Positions 1 to 6,533 of a DNA stretch of 15,379 bases are shown one piece after another. Position numbers and translations under genes: made by a program. Source of the DNA: JACRAR01 sp041665185. GTDB taxonomy: Bacteria; Pseudomonadota; Gammaproteobacteria; Burkholderiales; Rhodocyclaceae. Numbering within the stretch: position 1 is the stretch's first letter; every line of letters begins with the position of its first letter. The notes under the pieces are model-generated. The model saw only the letters and a program-made list of their open reading frames with translations, was not told where the DNA came from and did not search any database. Location: the NCBI GenBank assembly GCA_041665185.1, contig JBAYJH010000092.1, forward strand, positions 1-15,379, given 5' to 3'.

Positions 1-276
1 AATTCGATCCTGCTCGTGGATTTCATCAACCAGCAGGTCGCGGAAGGCCTCACTCTCGCCGAGGCGGTGATCCAGTCCGCCATCGTCCGCGCCAAACCGA
101 TCACGCTCACCGGCCTGGCCGCCATGCTGGGAGCCCTGTTCATCCTCGATGACCCGATCTTCAACGGTCTCGCCCTGTCGCTGATTTTCGGCATCCTGGT
201 GTCCACCGTGTTGACCCTGGTGGTTATCCCGGTGCTGTATTTTGCGGCGATGAAAGATCGCCTCAGATCCAAATAG
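1..276 (+). CDS. RND efflux pump inner-membrane transporter, C-terminal fragment
   Basis: The reading frame is open from base 1, so only the last 91 residues of a protein that is normally about 1000 residues long are present. Its start lies outside the window. The visible part begins NSILLVDF and has two hydrophobic stretches, KPITLTGLAAMLGALFIL and GLALSLIFGILVSTVLTLVV, followed by IPVLYF. This is the pattern of the last transmembrane helices of HAE1/AcrB-type resistance-nodulation-division pumps. Such proteins are proton-driven exporters that act with a periplasmic adaptor and an outer-membrane channel, neither of which is visible here. The substrate, drug or metal, cannot be judged from this fragment. 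The small membrane gene downstream starts 36 bases after the stop and is probably co-transcribed. Confidence 0.85.
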   Translation, partial: NSILLVDFINQQVAEGLTLAEAVIQSAIVRAKPITLTGLAAMLGALFILDDPIFNGLALSLIFGILVSTVLTLVVIPVLYFAAMKDRLRSK

Positions 277-312
277 ACTCGTCCCCTCCCCTCATATCAG
301 AAAGGAATACCC

Positions 313-537
313 ATGACCGTGAATCAAATCGTCCGCATCGTCGCCGGCTTCTTTGTCATCCTGTCACTCGCCCTTGGCGTGGCAGGGAGCCCGCTTTTCG
401 TCAATCAGAACTGGTTGTGGTTCACCCTGTTTGTCGGTGCCAATCTGTTTCAGAGCGGCTTCACCCGGTTTTGCCCCCTAGACATCATCCTGAAGAAACT
501 CGGCGTCAAGGAGACCCGCGGGGCCGGCTGCGCCTGA
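313..537 (+). CDS. Small inner-membrane protein, YgaP-like (DUF2892)
   Basis: This 74-residue protein has two predicted transmembrane segments, at about residues 6-25 and 34-53. They are followed by FCPLDIILKKLG, which matches the YgaP-type transmembrane family (DUF2892), where a Phe-Cys-Pro motif ends the second helix. In YgaP this segment anchors a rhodanese domain, but here it stands alone, as in many proteobacteria, and its function is unknown. The start is supported by an AAAGGA ribosome-binding sequence at 301-306. The gene follows the RND pump gene closely and is ended by a strong terminator, so it is probably the last gene of that operon. A role in sulfur or metal handling would be a guess. 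Confidence 0.82.
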   Translation: MTVNQIVRIVAGFFVILSLALGVAGSPLFVNQNWLWFTLFVGANLFQSGFTRFCPLDIILKKLGVKETRGAGCA

Positions 538-557
538 GCTCGGCGCCAAGCAAGAAC

Positions 558-584
558 AAGCCGCCTCGCCGCGGCTTTTTTTTT
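558..584 (+). terminator. Rho-independent terminator
   Basis: A perfect 7-bp stem, AAGCCGC (558-564) and GCGGCTT (571-577), encloses a 6-base loop. The downstream arm runs into nine consecutive T (576-584). The structure begins 21 bases after the stop of the small membrane gene, so it should end the RND operon and insulate the histidine kinase gene that follows. Confidence 0.9.
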
Positions 585-625
585 GCCTTTTCGACAGGTA
601 TGCTTCGCCAGCAACCGCAAACCAG

Positions 626-2533
626 GTGACTCGTATCGATAATTCCTCCCTTTCCGCATGGCGCGACCGTATGGCTGCAACTCCCCCATTGGGGATTGCG
701 GTGGTGGTTTGCCTGTGCGCGAGCGTCGTCACCGGCTTGACCTGGCAGTGGATCGACGCCCAAGAAAAGGCCGAGGCGCGCGAAGAATTCGATCGAGCCA
801 GCGCCCTGGCAATTGACCGCTTGCATGGCCGATTGGAAAGCTATTCCCAGACGCTGCGCGCAGTCCGCGGGCTCCACGCTGCGACCGTCATAAACCAGCA
901 GTCCTGGCGTGCTTTCGGCGCCGACCTGGACCTGGATAAGCAATTGCCGGGAATTCAGGCACTGGCCGTACTGAAAAAGGTGCCCGCCGCCGATCTGAAA
1001 GGTTTCATCGCCGCGCGCCGCGCCGAAGGCGTTCCCGACTTCAAGGTCTTCCCGCCTTCGGCGCAGAGTTACTTCTACCCTGTCAGTTACATTGCTCCGG
1101 AGAGTCCGCAAAATCTGAAGAGCCTGGGATTCGACATCGGTTCGGAGGAAACACGCCGTGCCGCCATGAACCTGGCGCGGGATCTGGGTATCACCGCCAT
1201 GTCCGGCAAGGTCCAGTTGATCATGGATGGCGATCGGAACCTCCCGGGCTTTCTGCTGTTGCATCCCATTTACCGGCGAGGCGGGTCGGGCGCGCCGGAG
1301 TTGCGCAGGGAGCGCCTAGAGGGATTTTCAGTTGGATTGTTCCGCATGCGGGATTTCATGCTGGCCGGAGTGCCAACGACGCCAGGCAGCGAATTCGCGG
1401 TCAGGGTGTTCGATGCCAGCATGCCTCCGGGTGTTGAGTCGCTGATGTTCGATTCCGCTCCCGGCCTTGAGCGTAGCGCTCGCAGTTTCCATTTTGAAAG
1501 CGTCTTCGGTTTCGGTGGCGGAAGCTGGCATGTGGTGTTTGATTCGACGCCGAAGTTCGAATCCGAGATAGATCACGCGCGTTCGACCTTGGTGCTTCAG
1601 GCCGGCTCGATCATCACTTTGCTGCTGACCTTGCTGGCGTCGTCCCTCGCCGGTTCGCACTCCCGGGTGCGGAGAACGGTGGCTAAGATGACGGCCGAGC
1701 TGCGTACCAGCGAGAAAGAACTCAGACGCCATCGCGACCATCTACAGGAACTGGTCGCCGAGCAGACCGCCGATCTGCTGCTGGCCAAGGTTGCGGCGGA
1801 GCGGGCCAATCATGCCAAGTCGGAGTTTCTCGCCAACATGTCCCATGAATTGAGGACACCGCTGCATGGTGTCCTGAGCTTCGCCAAACTGGGAGTCGAC
1901 AAGGGCGGGACGGCGACTCCGGAGAAGCTCGCCGGGTACTTCGAGCGCATCTGGCAGAGCGGGGACCGGCTGCTGACCCTGCTTAACGACCTGCTGGACC
2001 TGTCCAAGCTGGAAGCCGGCAAGATGGTCATCGATCAACAACCGGAAGACCTGCTCGGCCTGCTACGCGAGGTCGCCAGCGAATTCGAGGCCGCCATCGA
2101 GTCCAAGCCGCTGCTGCTGGTGGTGGAGCCCGTGAACGTCGAGACAACGGCGAGAGTCGACGCGATGCGCATCAAGCAAGTCATCGGTAACTTGCTGTCG
2201 AATGCGATCAAGTTTACCCCGGCGGGCCGGGCTATCCGCCTGAGCATCGGCCATGCCGAAGTGCGCGCCGGGCACCGCGCCACCGATACGATCATGGTTC
2301 CCGCCTTGTGCCTGAGGGTGGCGGACGAGGGTGTCGGAATCCCGGAAGACGAACTGGAAGCCATCTTCGACAAGTTCATACAGAGTAGCCGGACGCATAC
2401 CGGTGCCGGGGGTACCGGCCTGGGGCTGGCGATCTGCAAGGAGATCGTCGAGGCGCATCGCGGTACAATCCGCGCCGTGAACAACCCGGCCGGCGGCGCG
2501 ACACTGGAAGTGTTGCTGCCGCGCGGCCAATGA
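626..2533 (+). CDS. CHASE-domain membrane sensor histidine kinase
   Basis: This 635-residue inner-membrane kinase has a first transmembrane helix at about 22-40, then an extracytoplasmic CHASE-type sensor at about 75-310 (LRAVRGLHAA near its start, SYFYPVSYIAP within). A second helix lies at about 328-350 and a coiled coil at about 355-395. The HisKA dimerisation domain has the phospho-accepting His407 in MSHELRTPLHG. The HATPase domain has N526 in the N-box, D567 in DEGVGIP and a GGTGLGL loop near 595-601. There is no receiver domain, and the two response regulators downstream are the obvious partners. CHASE domains usually bind small extracellular ligands; the ligand here is unknown. The start is uncertain: GTG at 626 gives the longest frame, but ATG at 671 keeps the whole first helix and neither has a good ribosome-binding site. 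Confidence 0.9.
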   Translation: MTRIDNSSLSAWRDRMAATPPLGIAVVVCLCASVVTGLTWQWIDAQEKAEAREEFDRASALAIDRLHGRLESYSQTLRAVRGLHAATVINQQSWRAFGADLDLDKQLPGIQALAVLKKVPAADLKGFIAARRAEGVPDFKVFPPSAQSYFYPVSYIAPESPQNLKSLGFDIGSEETRRAAMNLARDLGITAMSGKVQLIMDGDRNLPGFLLLHPIYRRGGSGAPELRRERLEGFSVGLFRMRDFMLAGVPTTPGSEFAVRVFDASMPPGVESLMFDSAPGLERSARSFHFESVFGFGGGSWHVVFDSTPKFESEIDHARSTLVLQAGSIITLLLTLLASSLAGSHSRVRRTVAKMTAELRTSEKELRRHRDHLQELVAEQTADLLLAKVAAERANHAKSEFLANMSHELRTPLHGVLSFAKLGVDKGGTATPEKLAGYFERIWQSGDRLLTLLNDLLDLSKLEAGKMVIDQQPEDLLGLLREVASEFEAAIESKPLLLVVEPVNVETTARVDAMRIKQVIGNLLSNAIKFTPAGRAIRLSIGHAEVRAGHRATDTIMVPALCLRVADEGVGIPEDELEAIFDKFIQSSRTHTGAGGTGLGLAICKEIVEAHRGTIRAVNNPAGGATLEVLLPRGQ

Positions 2534-2558
2534 CCATGACGCGGAGGTTGACGGCATT

Positions 2559-3476
2559 GTGAGCAAATGGCGCCTGCTGGTCGTCGACGACGAACCGCTG
2601 AACCTCGAAATCATCGCCGAGTTCCTGGAAGGTCCGGACTATGGACTGGATATGGTCCAGAACCCGTTACGCGCCCTGGAGAAGCTGGAAGCGCCCGACA
2701 GCAAATACGATCTGATCGTTCTTGATCGGATGATGCCCGGCATGAACGGCATAGAACTACTGCGCAGAATCAAGACCGACGAGCGCTTTCGCCATGTTCC
2801 GGTGATCATGCAGACGGCCGCATCATCGCCGGAGCAAATCCGCGAGGGCATAGAGGCAGGGGCCTACTATTACCTGACCAAGCCCTATGAGCCGCAGGCG
2901 CTCCTGGCTATTGTCCACGCGGCGCTGGATGAAGTCGAGGAGCGCTCGAAGCGCATCAGCGCGGAGGCGGAATATGAGTCCCGGACGGCGGCGTTGCGTT
3001 TGCTGACACGTGCGGAATTCGAGTTTTCCAGCCTGGACGAAGCGCAGCGCCTGGCGGACTTGCTGGCGTCGTTATGCCCGGTGCCGGCGACGGCGGTGAT
3101 CGGGCTGGCGGAGCTCCTGGTGAACGCGGTCGAACACGGGAACCTCGGCATCAGCTATGCCGACAAGTCCCGCCTCAGATTGGACGACGGATGGGAGGCG
3201 GAGGTGGCTCGTCGGCTGGAGTCGCCCGAATATAGAGGGCGCGTTGCGACTGTTTGCATGGAACGGGATGGCAGCGAAATTCGCTTCACCATCGCCGACC
3301 GGGGCAACGGCTTTTCCTGGCAGAAATACCTTGAGATGGACCCCGCCCGGGCCTTCGATCCGAATGGGCGCGGTATCGCCCTGGCGCGGCAGATCAGTTT
3401 CAGCAGCATCGAGTACCGGGGTTGCGGCAACGTGGTGTTGGCGAGATTGCCAATTCCCGGGTTGTCGGCGCTCTAA
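2559..3476 (+). CDS. Response regulator with RsbW-like ATPase output (REC-HATPase)
   Basis: Residues 1-125 form a receiver domain with acidic pair D10/D11, phospho-acceptor D56 in VLDRMMPG and the conserved lysine in TKPYEP. After a charged linker, residues about 155-300 form a GHKL ATPase of the anti-sigma/serine-kinase type (HATPase_c_2). It shows N189 in ELLVNAVEHGN, D247 in DRGNGF and a GRGIALAR loop at 270. There is no HisKA domain, so it is not a histidine kinase. In RsbW/SpoIIAB relatives this domain phosphorylates a STAS antagonist or binds a sigma factor; that role is inferred here. The GTG start is supported by GGAGG at 2543-2547. The gene lies 25 bases after the CHASE kinase and before a REC-phosphatase gene, suggesting that one kinase feeds two opposing outputs. 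Confidence 0.87.
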   Translation: MSKWRLLVVDDEPLNLEIIAEFLEGPDYGLDMVQNPLRALEKLEAPDSKYDLIVLDRMMPGMNGIELLRRIKTDERFRHVPVIMQTAASSPEQIREGIEAGAYYYLTKPYEPQALLAIVHAALDEVEERSKRISAEAEYESRTAALRLLTRAEFEFSSLDEAQRLADLLASLCPVPATAVIGLAELLVNAVEHGNLGISYADKSRLRLDDGWEAEVARRLESPEYRGRVATVCMERDGSEIRFTIADRGNGFSWQKYLEMDPARAFDPNGRGIALARQISFSSIEYRGCGNVVLARLPIPGLSAL

Positions 3477-3478
3477 GT

Positions 3479-3484
3479 TAAAAT
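3479..3484 (+). promoter_or_regulatory. Possible -10 element before the REC-PP2C gene
   Basis: TAAAAT stands 25 bases before the ATG at 3510, in the 33-base gap between the two response-regulator genes. No convincing -35 hexamer is found 16-18 bases upstream, so this may be only a weak internal promoter, or chance. Confidence 0.2.
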
Positions 3485-3509
3485 CGATCCCGGTCAATCC
3501 CACTCCGCT

Positions 3510-4706
3510 ATGCCGTCCATGCAAGATTCAGCCCCACAGCAAATCACCGTCCTCGTTGTCGACGACACGGCGTCCAATCGCCAGATTCTCCAGATATTCC
3601 TGAAGAAGCTCGGCTATGCCGTGCTGTTAGCCGAAAACGGTTTGCAGGCGGTCGAAAAATTTTCCGCCGAACCGGTCGACCTGGTGTTGATGGATGTCCT
3701 GATGCCGGTCATGGATGGCTACGAGGCAACCCGCCGCATCAAGGCGGCGGCGGGTGAGCGTTGGGTTCCGGTGGTGTTTCTGTCGGCGCTCGACAAAGCG
3801 GAGAATCTCATCGTCGGGCTGGATGCCGGCGGCGACGACTATCTGGCGAAACCGCTCAATTTCGTGGTTCTCGAGGCCAAATTGCGCTCGCTCAGACGCA
3901 CCCTGCTGATGCAGCGTGCGCTGGTCGAAACCAGGCTGAGAATTCAGGATAACGCCGAACGTCTACAGCAGTATCACGACACCCAAGTTCAGGAGAACGA
4001 GCTGGCGCACGACATCATGATGCGCTTGATGAATCGCGATGGCAGCGTCGAATCGGGAGTGCATCAGTGGCTGGCGCCGGCGGCGAACTTCAGCGGTGAC
4101 ATCGTCGCCGCCGCCGTCTCTCCGCAAGGCAGGCTGTATGCCTTGCTCGCCGATGCGACCGGCCATGGATTGGGTGCGGCGATCAGCGCCTTGCCGGTGC
4201 TGATGGTATTCAGCGGCATGGTCAAGCGCGACCTGGCGTTGGCGACCATCGTCGATGAGACCAACAAGCATCTGCGCAGTACGCTACCGACGGGACATTT
4301 CGTGGCCGTTGCGGCGATTCGTATCGATTTTGCCCGGGGAAGCGCGGAGCTCTGGAACGGCGGCATGCCGGATATGCTGTTGCTTGACTCGGCTGGCCAG
4401 GTGAGTAAGCACTTTCCCTCGGTGCACCTGGCGCTGGGCATCGTCGACCTGGGTGACCCGGCGATGCTCGCAGTGGAGCAGGTGGAATGGTTTGCCGGCT
4501 GCCAGTTCATGTTGTATTCCGACGGCCTGATGGACGCGGAAAACGCCGTGGGCACAGCCTTCGGCATGGACCGCGTCATGGCGGCGCTGGCCGGGACCCC
4601 CAGGCCGGATCGTCTGGAAAAGCTACAGCAAGCGCTGGCCGGGCATGTCGGCGCCACCCCGCCCCATGACGACATTTCGGTGCTGCTGATCGATTGCGAC
4701 ACTTGA
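3510..4706 (+). CDS. Response regulator with PP2C/SpoIIE phosphatase output
   Basis: This 398-residue protein has a receiver domain at about 12-130 with acidic pair D18/D19, phospho-acceptor D62 in LMDVLMPVMDG and a lysine in LAKPLN. A coiled-coil linker spans about 135-175. A SpoIIE/RsbU-type PP2C serine phosphatase domain follows at about 180-397. The expected metal-binding acids are visible: D197 in FSGDIVAA, D215 in ADATGHG, D338 in YSDGLMDAEN and D387/D388 in HDDISVLL, so it looks active. In this family the receiver gates dephosphorylation of a STAS-domain antagonist. It would then oppose the RsbW-like ATPase encoded just upstream. Start: ATG at 3510, with a second in-frame ATG at 3519; neither has a clear ribosome-binding site. 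Confidence 0.9.
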   Translation: MPSMQDSAPQQITVLVVDDTASNRQILQIFLKKLGYAVLLAENGLQAVEKFSAEPVDLVLMDVLMPVMDGYEATRRIKAAAGERWVPVVFLSALDKAENLIVGLDAGGDDYLAKPLNFVVLEAKLRSLRRTLLMQRALVETRLRIQDNAERLQQYHDTQVQENELAHDIMMRLMNRDGSVESGVHQWLAPAANFSGDIVAAAVSPQGRLYALLADATGHGLGAAISALPVLMVFSGMVKRDLALATIVDETNKHLRSTLPTGHFVAVAAIRIDFARGSAELWNGGMPDMLLLDSAGQVSKHFPSVHLALGIVDLGDPAMLAVEQVEWFAGCQFMLYSDGLMDAENAVGTAFGMDRVMAALAGTPRPDRLEKLQQALAGHVGATPPHDDISVLLIDCDT

Positions 4707-4719
4707 CCGGGTAGGTCAA
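4703..4719. repeat. Inverted repeat TTGACC-N5-GGTCAA
   Basis: Perfect 6-bp arms separated by five bases overlap the stop codon of the REC-PP2C gene and lie 43 bases before the first reductase start. There is no T-tract, so it is not an intrinsic terminator. It could be an operator for the reductase operon or a chance palindrome. Confidence 0.4.
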
Positions 4720-4750
4720 TCCTGACCGTGACCGGGCAAGATTTCAACAG

Positions 4751-4755
4751 AGGAG
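4751..4755 (+). promoter_or_regulatory. Ribosome-binding site that decides the first reductase start
   Basis: AGGAG lies six bases before the ATG at 4762 but directly touches the in-frame ATG at 4756. Normal spacing therefore selects 4762, giving the N-terminus MQIGFIGLG, which matches the family and the neighbouring paralogue. Confidence 0.75.
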
Positions 4756-4761
4756 ATGATT

Positions 4762-5649
4762 ATGCAGATAGGATTTATCGGGCTGGGCCTCATGGGGTGC
4801 CCAATGGCGCAGCACCTGGCGCGCGCCGGGCACAGCTTGCATTTGTGGGCACGCCGGCCGGCTGCGCTGGAGCCGTTCAAGGATATCGGCGCCCATGCGC
4901 ATGTCAGCGCTGCCGAAGTGGCAAAGCATGCCGAGATCGTGATCACCATGGTTGCCGACGGTCCGGATGTGGCGCAAGTGTGCCTGGGCGCGGGCGGCCT
5001 CAGCGAAGGAGCGGCGGCGGCGGGCAAGGCCGGCCTGATCATCGTCGACATGAGCACCATCGCGCCGGCGGTGGCGCGCGACGTCGGCGCACAACTGGCC
5101 GCCAAGGGGATCGAGTTCCTCGATGCCCCCGTCTCCGGCGGCGAGGTCGGCGCCAAGGCGGCGAGCCTGACCATCATGGTCGGCGGCAAGGCCTCGGTGT
5201 TCGACAAGGTCAAGCCGCTGTTCGAAAAGCTGGGCAAGTCGAGCACTCTAATCGGCGATTGCGGCGCGGGCCAGGTGGCGAAAGCCTGCAATCAGATCCT
5301 GACCGGCGTCGGGGTCGCCGCCGTGGCAGAGGCGTTCAACTTCGCCCGCAAGAGCGGCGTCGATCCGGCCCGGGTTCGCGAGGCGCTACTCGGCGGGTTC
5401 GCCTACAGCAAGATATTGGAGAACCACGGCCAACGCATGCTCGATCGCAATTTCAAGCCCGGTTTCAAGGCCTGGATGCACCAGAAGGACTTGCGCATCG
5501 TCATGGAAGAGGCGCACAAGCTGGGGCTGATGCTGCCCGGCGCGGCGGCCACGGCACAGATGTTCAACGCCATGGTGGGCAGCGGCCTGGGCGAGGAGGA
5601 TTCGATCGCCATGCTGAAATTGCTGGAACGGATGAGCGGATCCGAATGA
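4762..5649 (+). CDS. NAD(P)-dependent beta-hydroxyacid dehydrogenase family reductase, copy 1
   Basis: This 295-residue soluble enzyme belongs to the 3-hydroxyisobutyrate dehydrogenase / tartronate semialdehyde reductase / succinic semialdehyde reductase family. An N-terminal Rossmann fold carries GFIGLGLMGCPMA. The substrate loop reads DAPVSGG, and the catalytic lysine K174 with N177 lies in GAGQVAKACNQ. The all-alpha C-terminal domain contains HQKDL. Family members interconvert a short beta-hydroxyacid and its semialdehyde; the substrate cannot be assigned from sequence alone. No glyoxylate carboligase, hydroxypyruvate isomerase or valine-degradation gene lies nearby to help. ATG 4762 was chosen over 4756 by ribosome-binding-site spacing. 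The stop overlaps the start of a full-length paralogue (ATGA). Confidence 0.9.
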   Translation: MQIGFIGLGLMGCPMAQHLARAGHSLHLWARRPAALEPFKDIGAHAHVSAAEVAKHAEIVITMVADGPDVAQVCLGAGGLSEGAAAAGKAGLIIVDMSTIAPAVARDVGAQLAAKGIEFLDAPVSGGEVGAKAASLTIMVGGKASVFDKVKPLFEKLGKSSTLIGDCGAGQVAKACNQILTGVGVAAVAEAFNFARKSGVDPARVREALLGGFAYSKILENHGQRMLDRNFKPGFKAWMHQKDLRIVMEEAHKLGLMLPGAAATAQMFNAMVGSGLGEEDSIAMLKLLERMSGSE

Positions 5650-6533
5650 ACCTTGGCTTCATCGGCCTCGGCGCCATGGGCCGCCCATTGGCGGCCCACC
5701 TGTTGCGGGCCGGTCACGCGCTGGCAGTCTGGTCGCGCCGGCCTGAAACCAAAGCGCCCCTGCTCGCGGCCGGCGCACAAGTGTGCGCTTCGCCGGCCGA
5801 AGTCGCGCGGCACGCCGAGATTGTATTCACGATGGTGACGGGAAGCGACGATGTGGCGGCGGTGGTATTGGGCGATCAGGGCCTGATTCACGGTTGTGTT
5901 GCCGCCGGCGGGCAATTTTCCACGCTGGTGGATATGAGCACCATCGCCCCTGCCACCGCCTGCCACATCGCCCGAAGTCTGGACGAACGCGGCGTCAGGA
6001 TGCTCGATGCGCCGGTCTCTGGCGGCGTCACGGCGGCGGAGGGCGCCGCTTTGGCGATCATGGTGGGAGGTCCTGCCGAGACCCTGGAACTCGTCCGACC
6101 GTTGTTCGAGCTGCTGGGAAAAACCATCGTGCATGTCGGTGAAAACGGCGCCGGGCAGGTCGCCAAGGCCTGCAACCAGATGGTGATGGTGGCCGCCATC
6201 GAGGCCGGCGCCGAAGCCATGCGCCTGGCTACCGCCAGCGGCGTCGATCCAGCGAAGGTGCGCCAGGCCTTGCTGGCGGGCTCGGCCGGCTCGCGCGTGC
6301 TGGAAGTCTTTGGCGCGCGCATGGTCAACCGGGATTTTCAGGCCGGGGTGGAAGCGCGCCTGCATCACAAGGACTTCGGCATCCTGCTGGACGAGGCGCA
6401 TCGCCTCGGCTGTCCGCTGCCGATTGCCGCGGTGGTCGGACAGCAGTTGAATTCCCTGATGGCGCAGGGCTGGGGCCGTGACGACAGCGCGTCGCTGCTG
6501 CGGGTGGTGGAACGGGGAAGCGGGCGAAAATGA
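5646..6533 (+). CDS. NAD(P)-dependent beta-hydroxyacid dehydrogenase family reductase, copy 2
   Basis: This second 295-residue member of the family aligns with the upstream copy from end to end without obvious gaps. It has GFIGLGAMGRPLA, VDMSTIAPA, DAPVSGG, catalytic K174 and N177 in GAGQVAKACNQ, and HHKDF in the C-terminal domain. The substrate-loop surroundings and C-terminal region differ more than the core, so the two copies may have different substrates or may form a mixed oligomer; both ideas are inference. The start is fixed by the ATGA overlap with copy 1. The same frame stays open upstream to 4728, but that stretch is only the shadow of copy 1. Its stop overlaps the next gene, a diguanylate cyclase, again as ATGA. 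Confidence 0.9.
   Translation: MNLGFIGLGAMGRPLAAHLLRAGHALAVWSRRPETKAPLLAAGAQVCASPAEVARHAEIVFTMVTGSDDVAAVVLGDQGLIHGCVAAGGQFSTLVDMSTIAPATACHIARSLDERGVRMLDAPVSGGVTAAEGAALAIMVGGPAETLELVRPLFELLGKTIVHVGENGAGQVAKACNQMVMVAAIEAGAEAMRLATASGVDPAKVRQALLAGSAGSRVLEVFGARMVNRDFQAGVEARLHHKDFGILLDEAHRLGCPLPIAAVVGQQLNSLMAQGWGRDDSASLLRVVERGSGRK

Noticed and set aside
3456..3484. Full sigma-70 promoter before the REC-PP2C gene
   Set aside because: The TAAAAT box has no acceptable -35 at normal spacing; TTGTCG is only 11 bases away and TTGCCA is 26 away.
4728..5645. In-frame upstream extension of the second reductase, making a 601-residue protein
   Set aside because: The extension is Arg/Gly-rich shadow sequence of the first reductase; the ATG at 5646 gives a normal family N-terminus.
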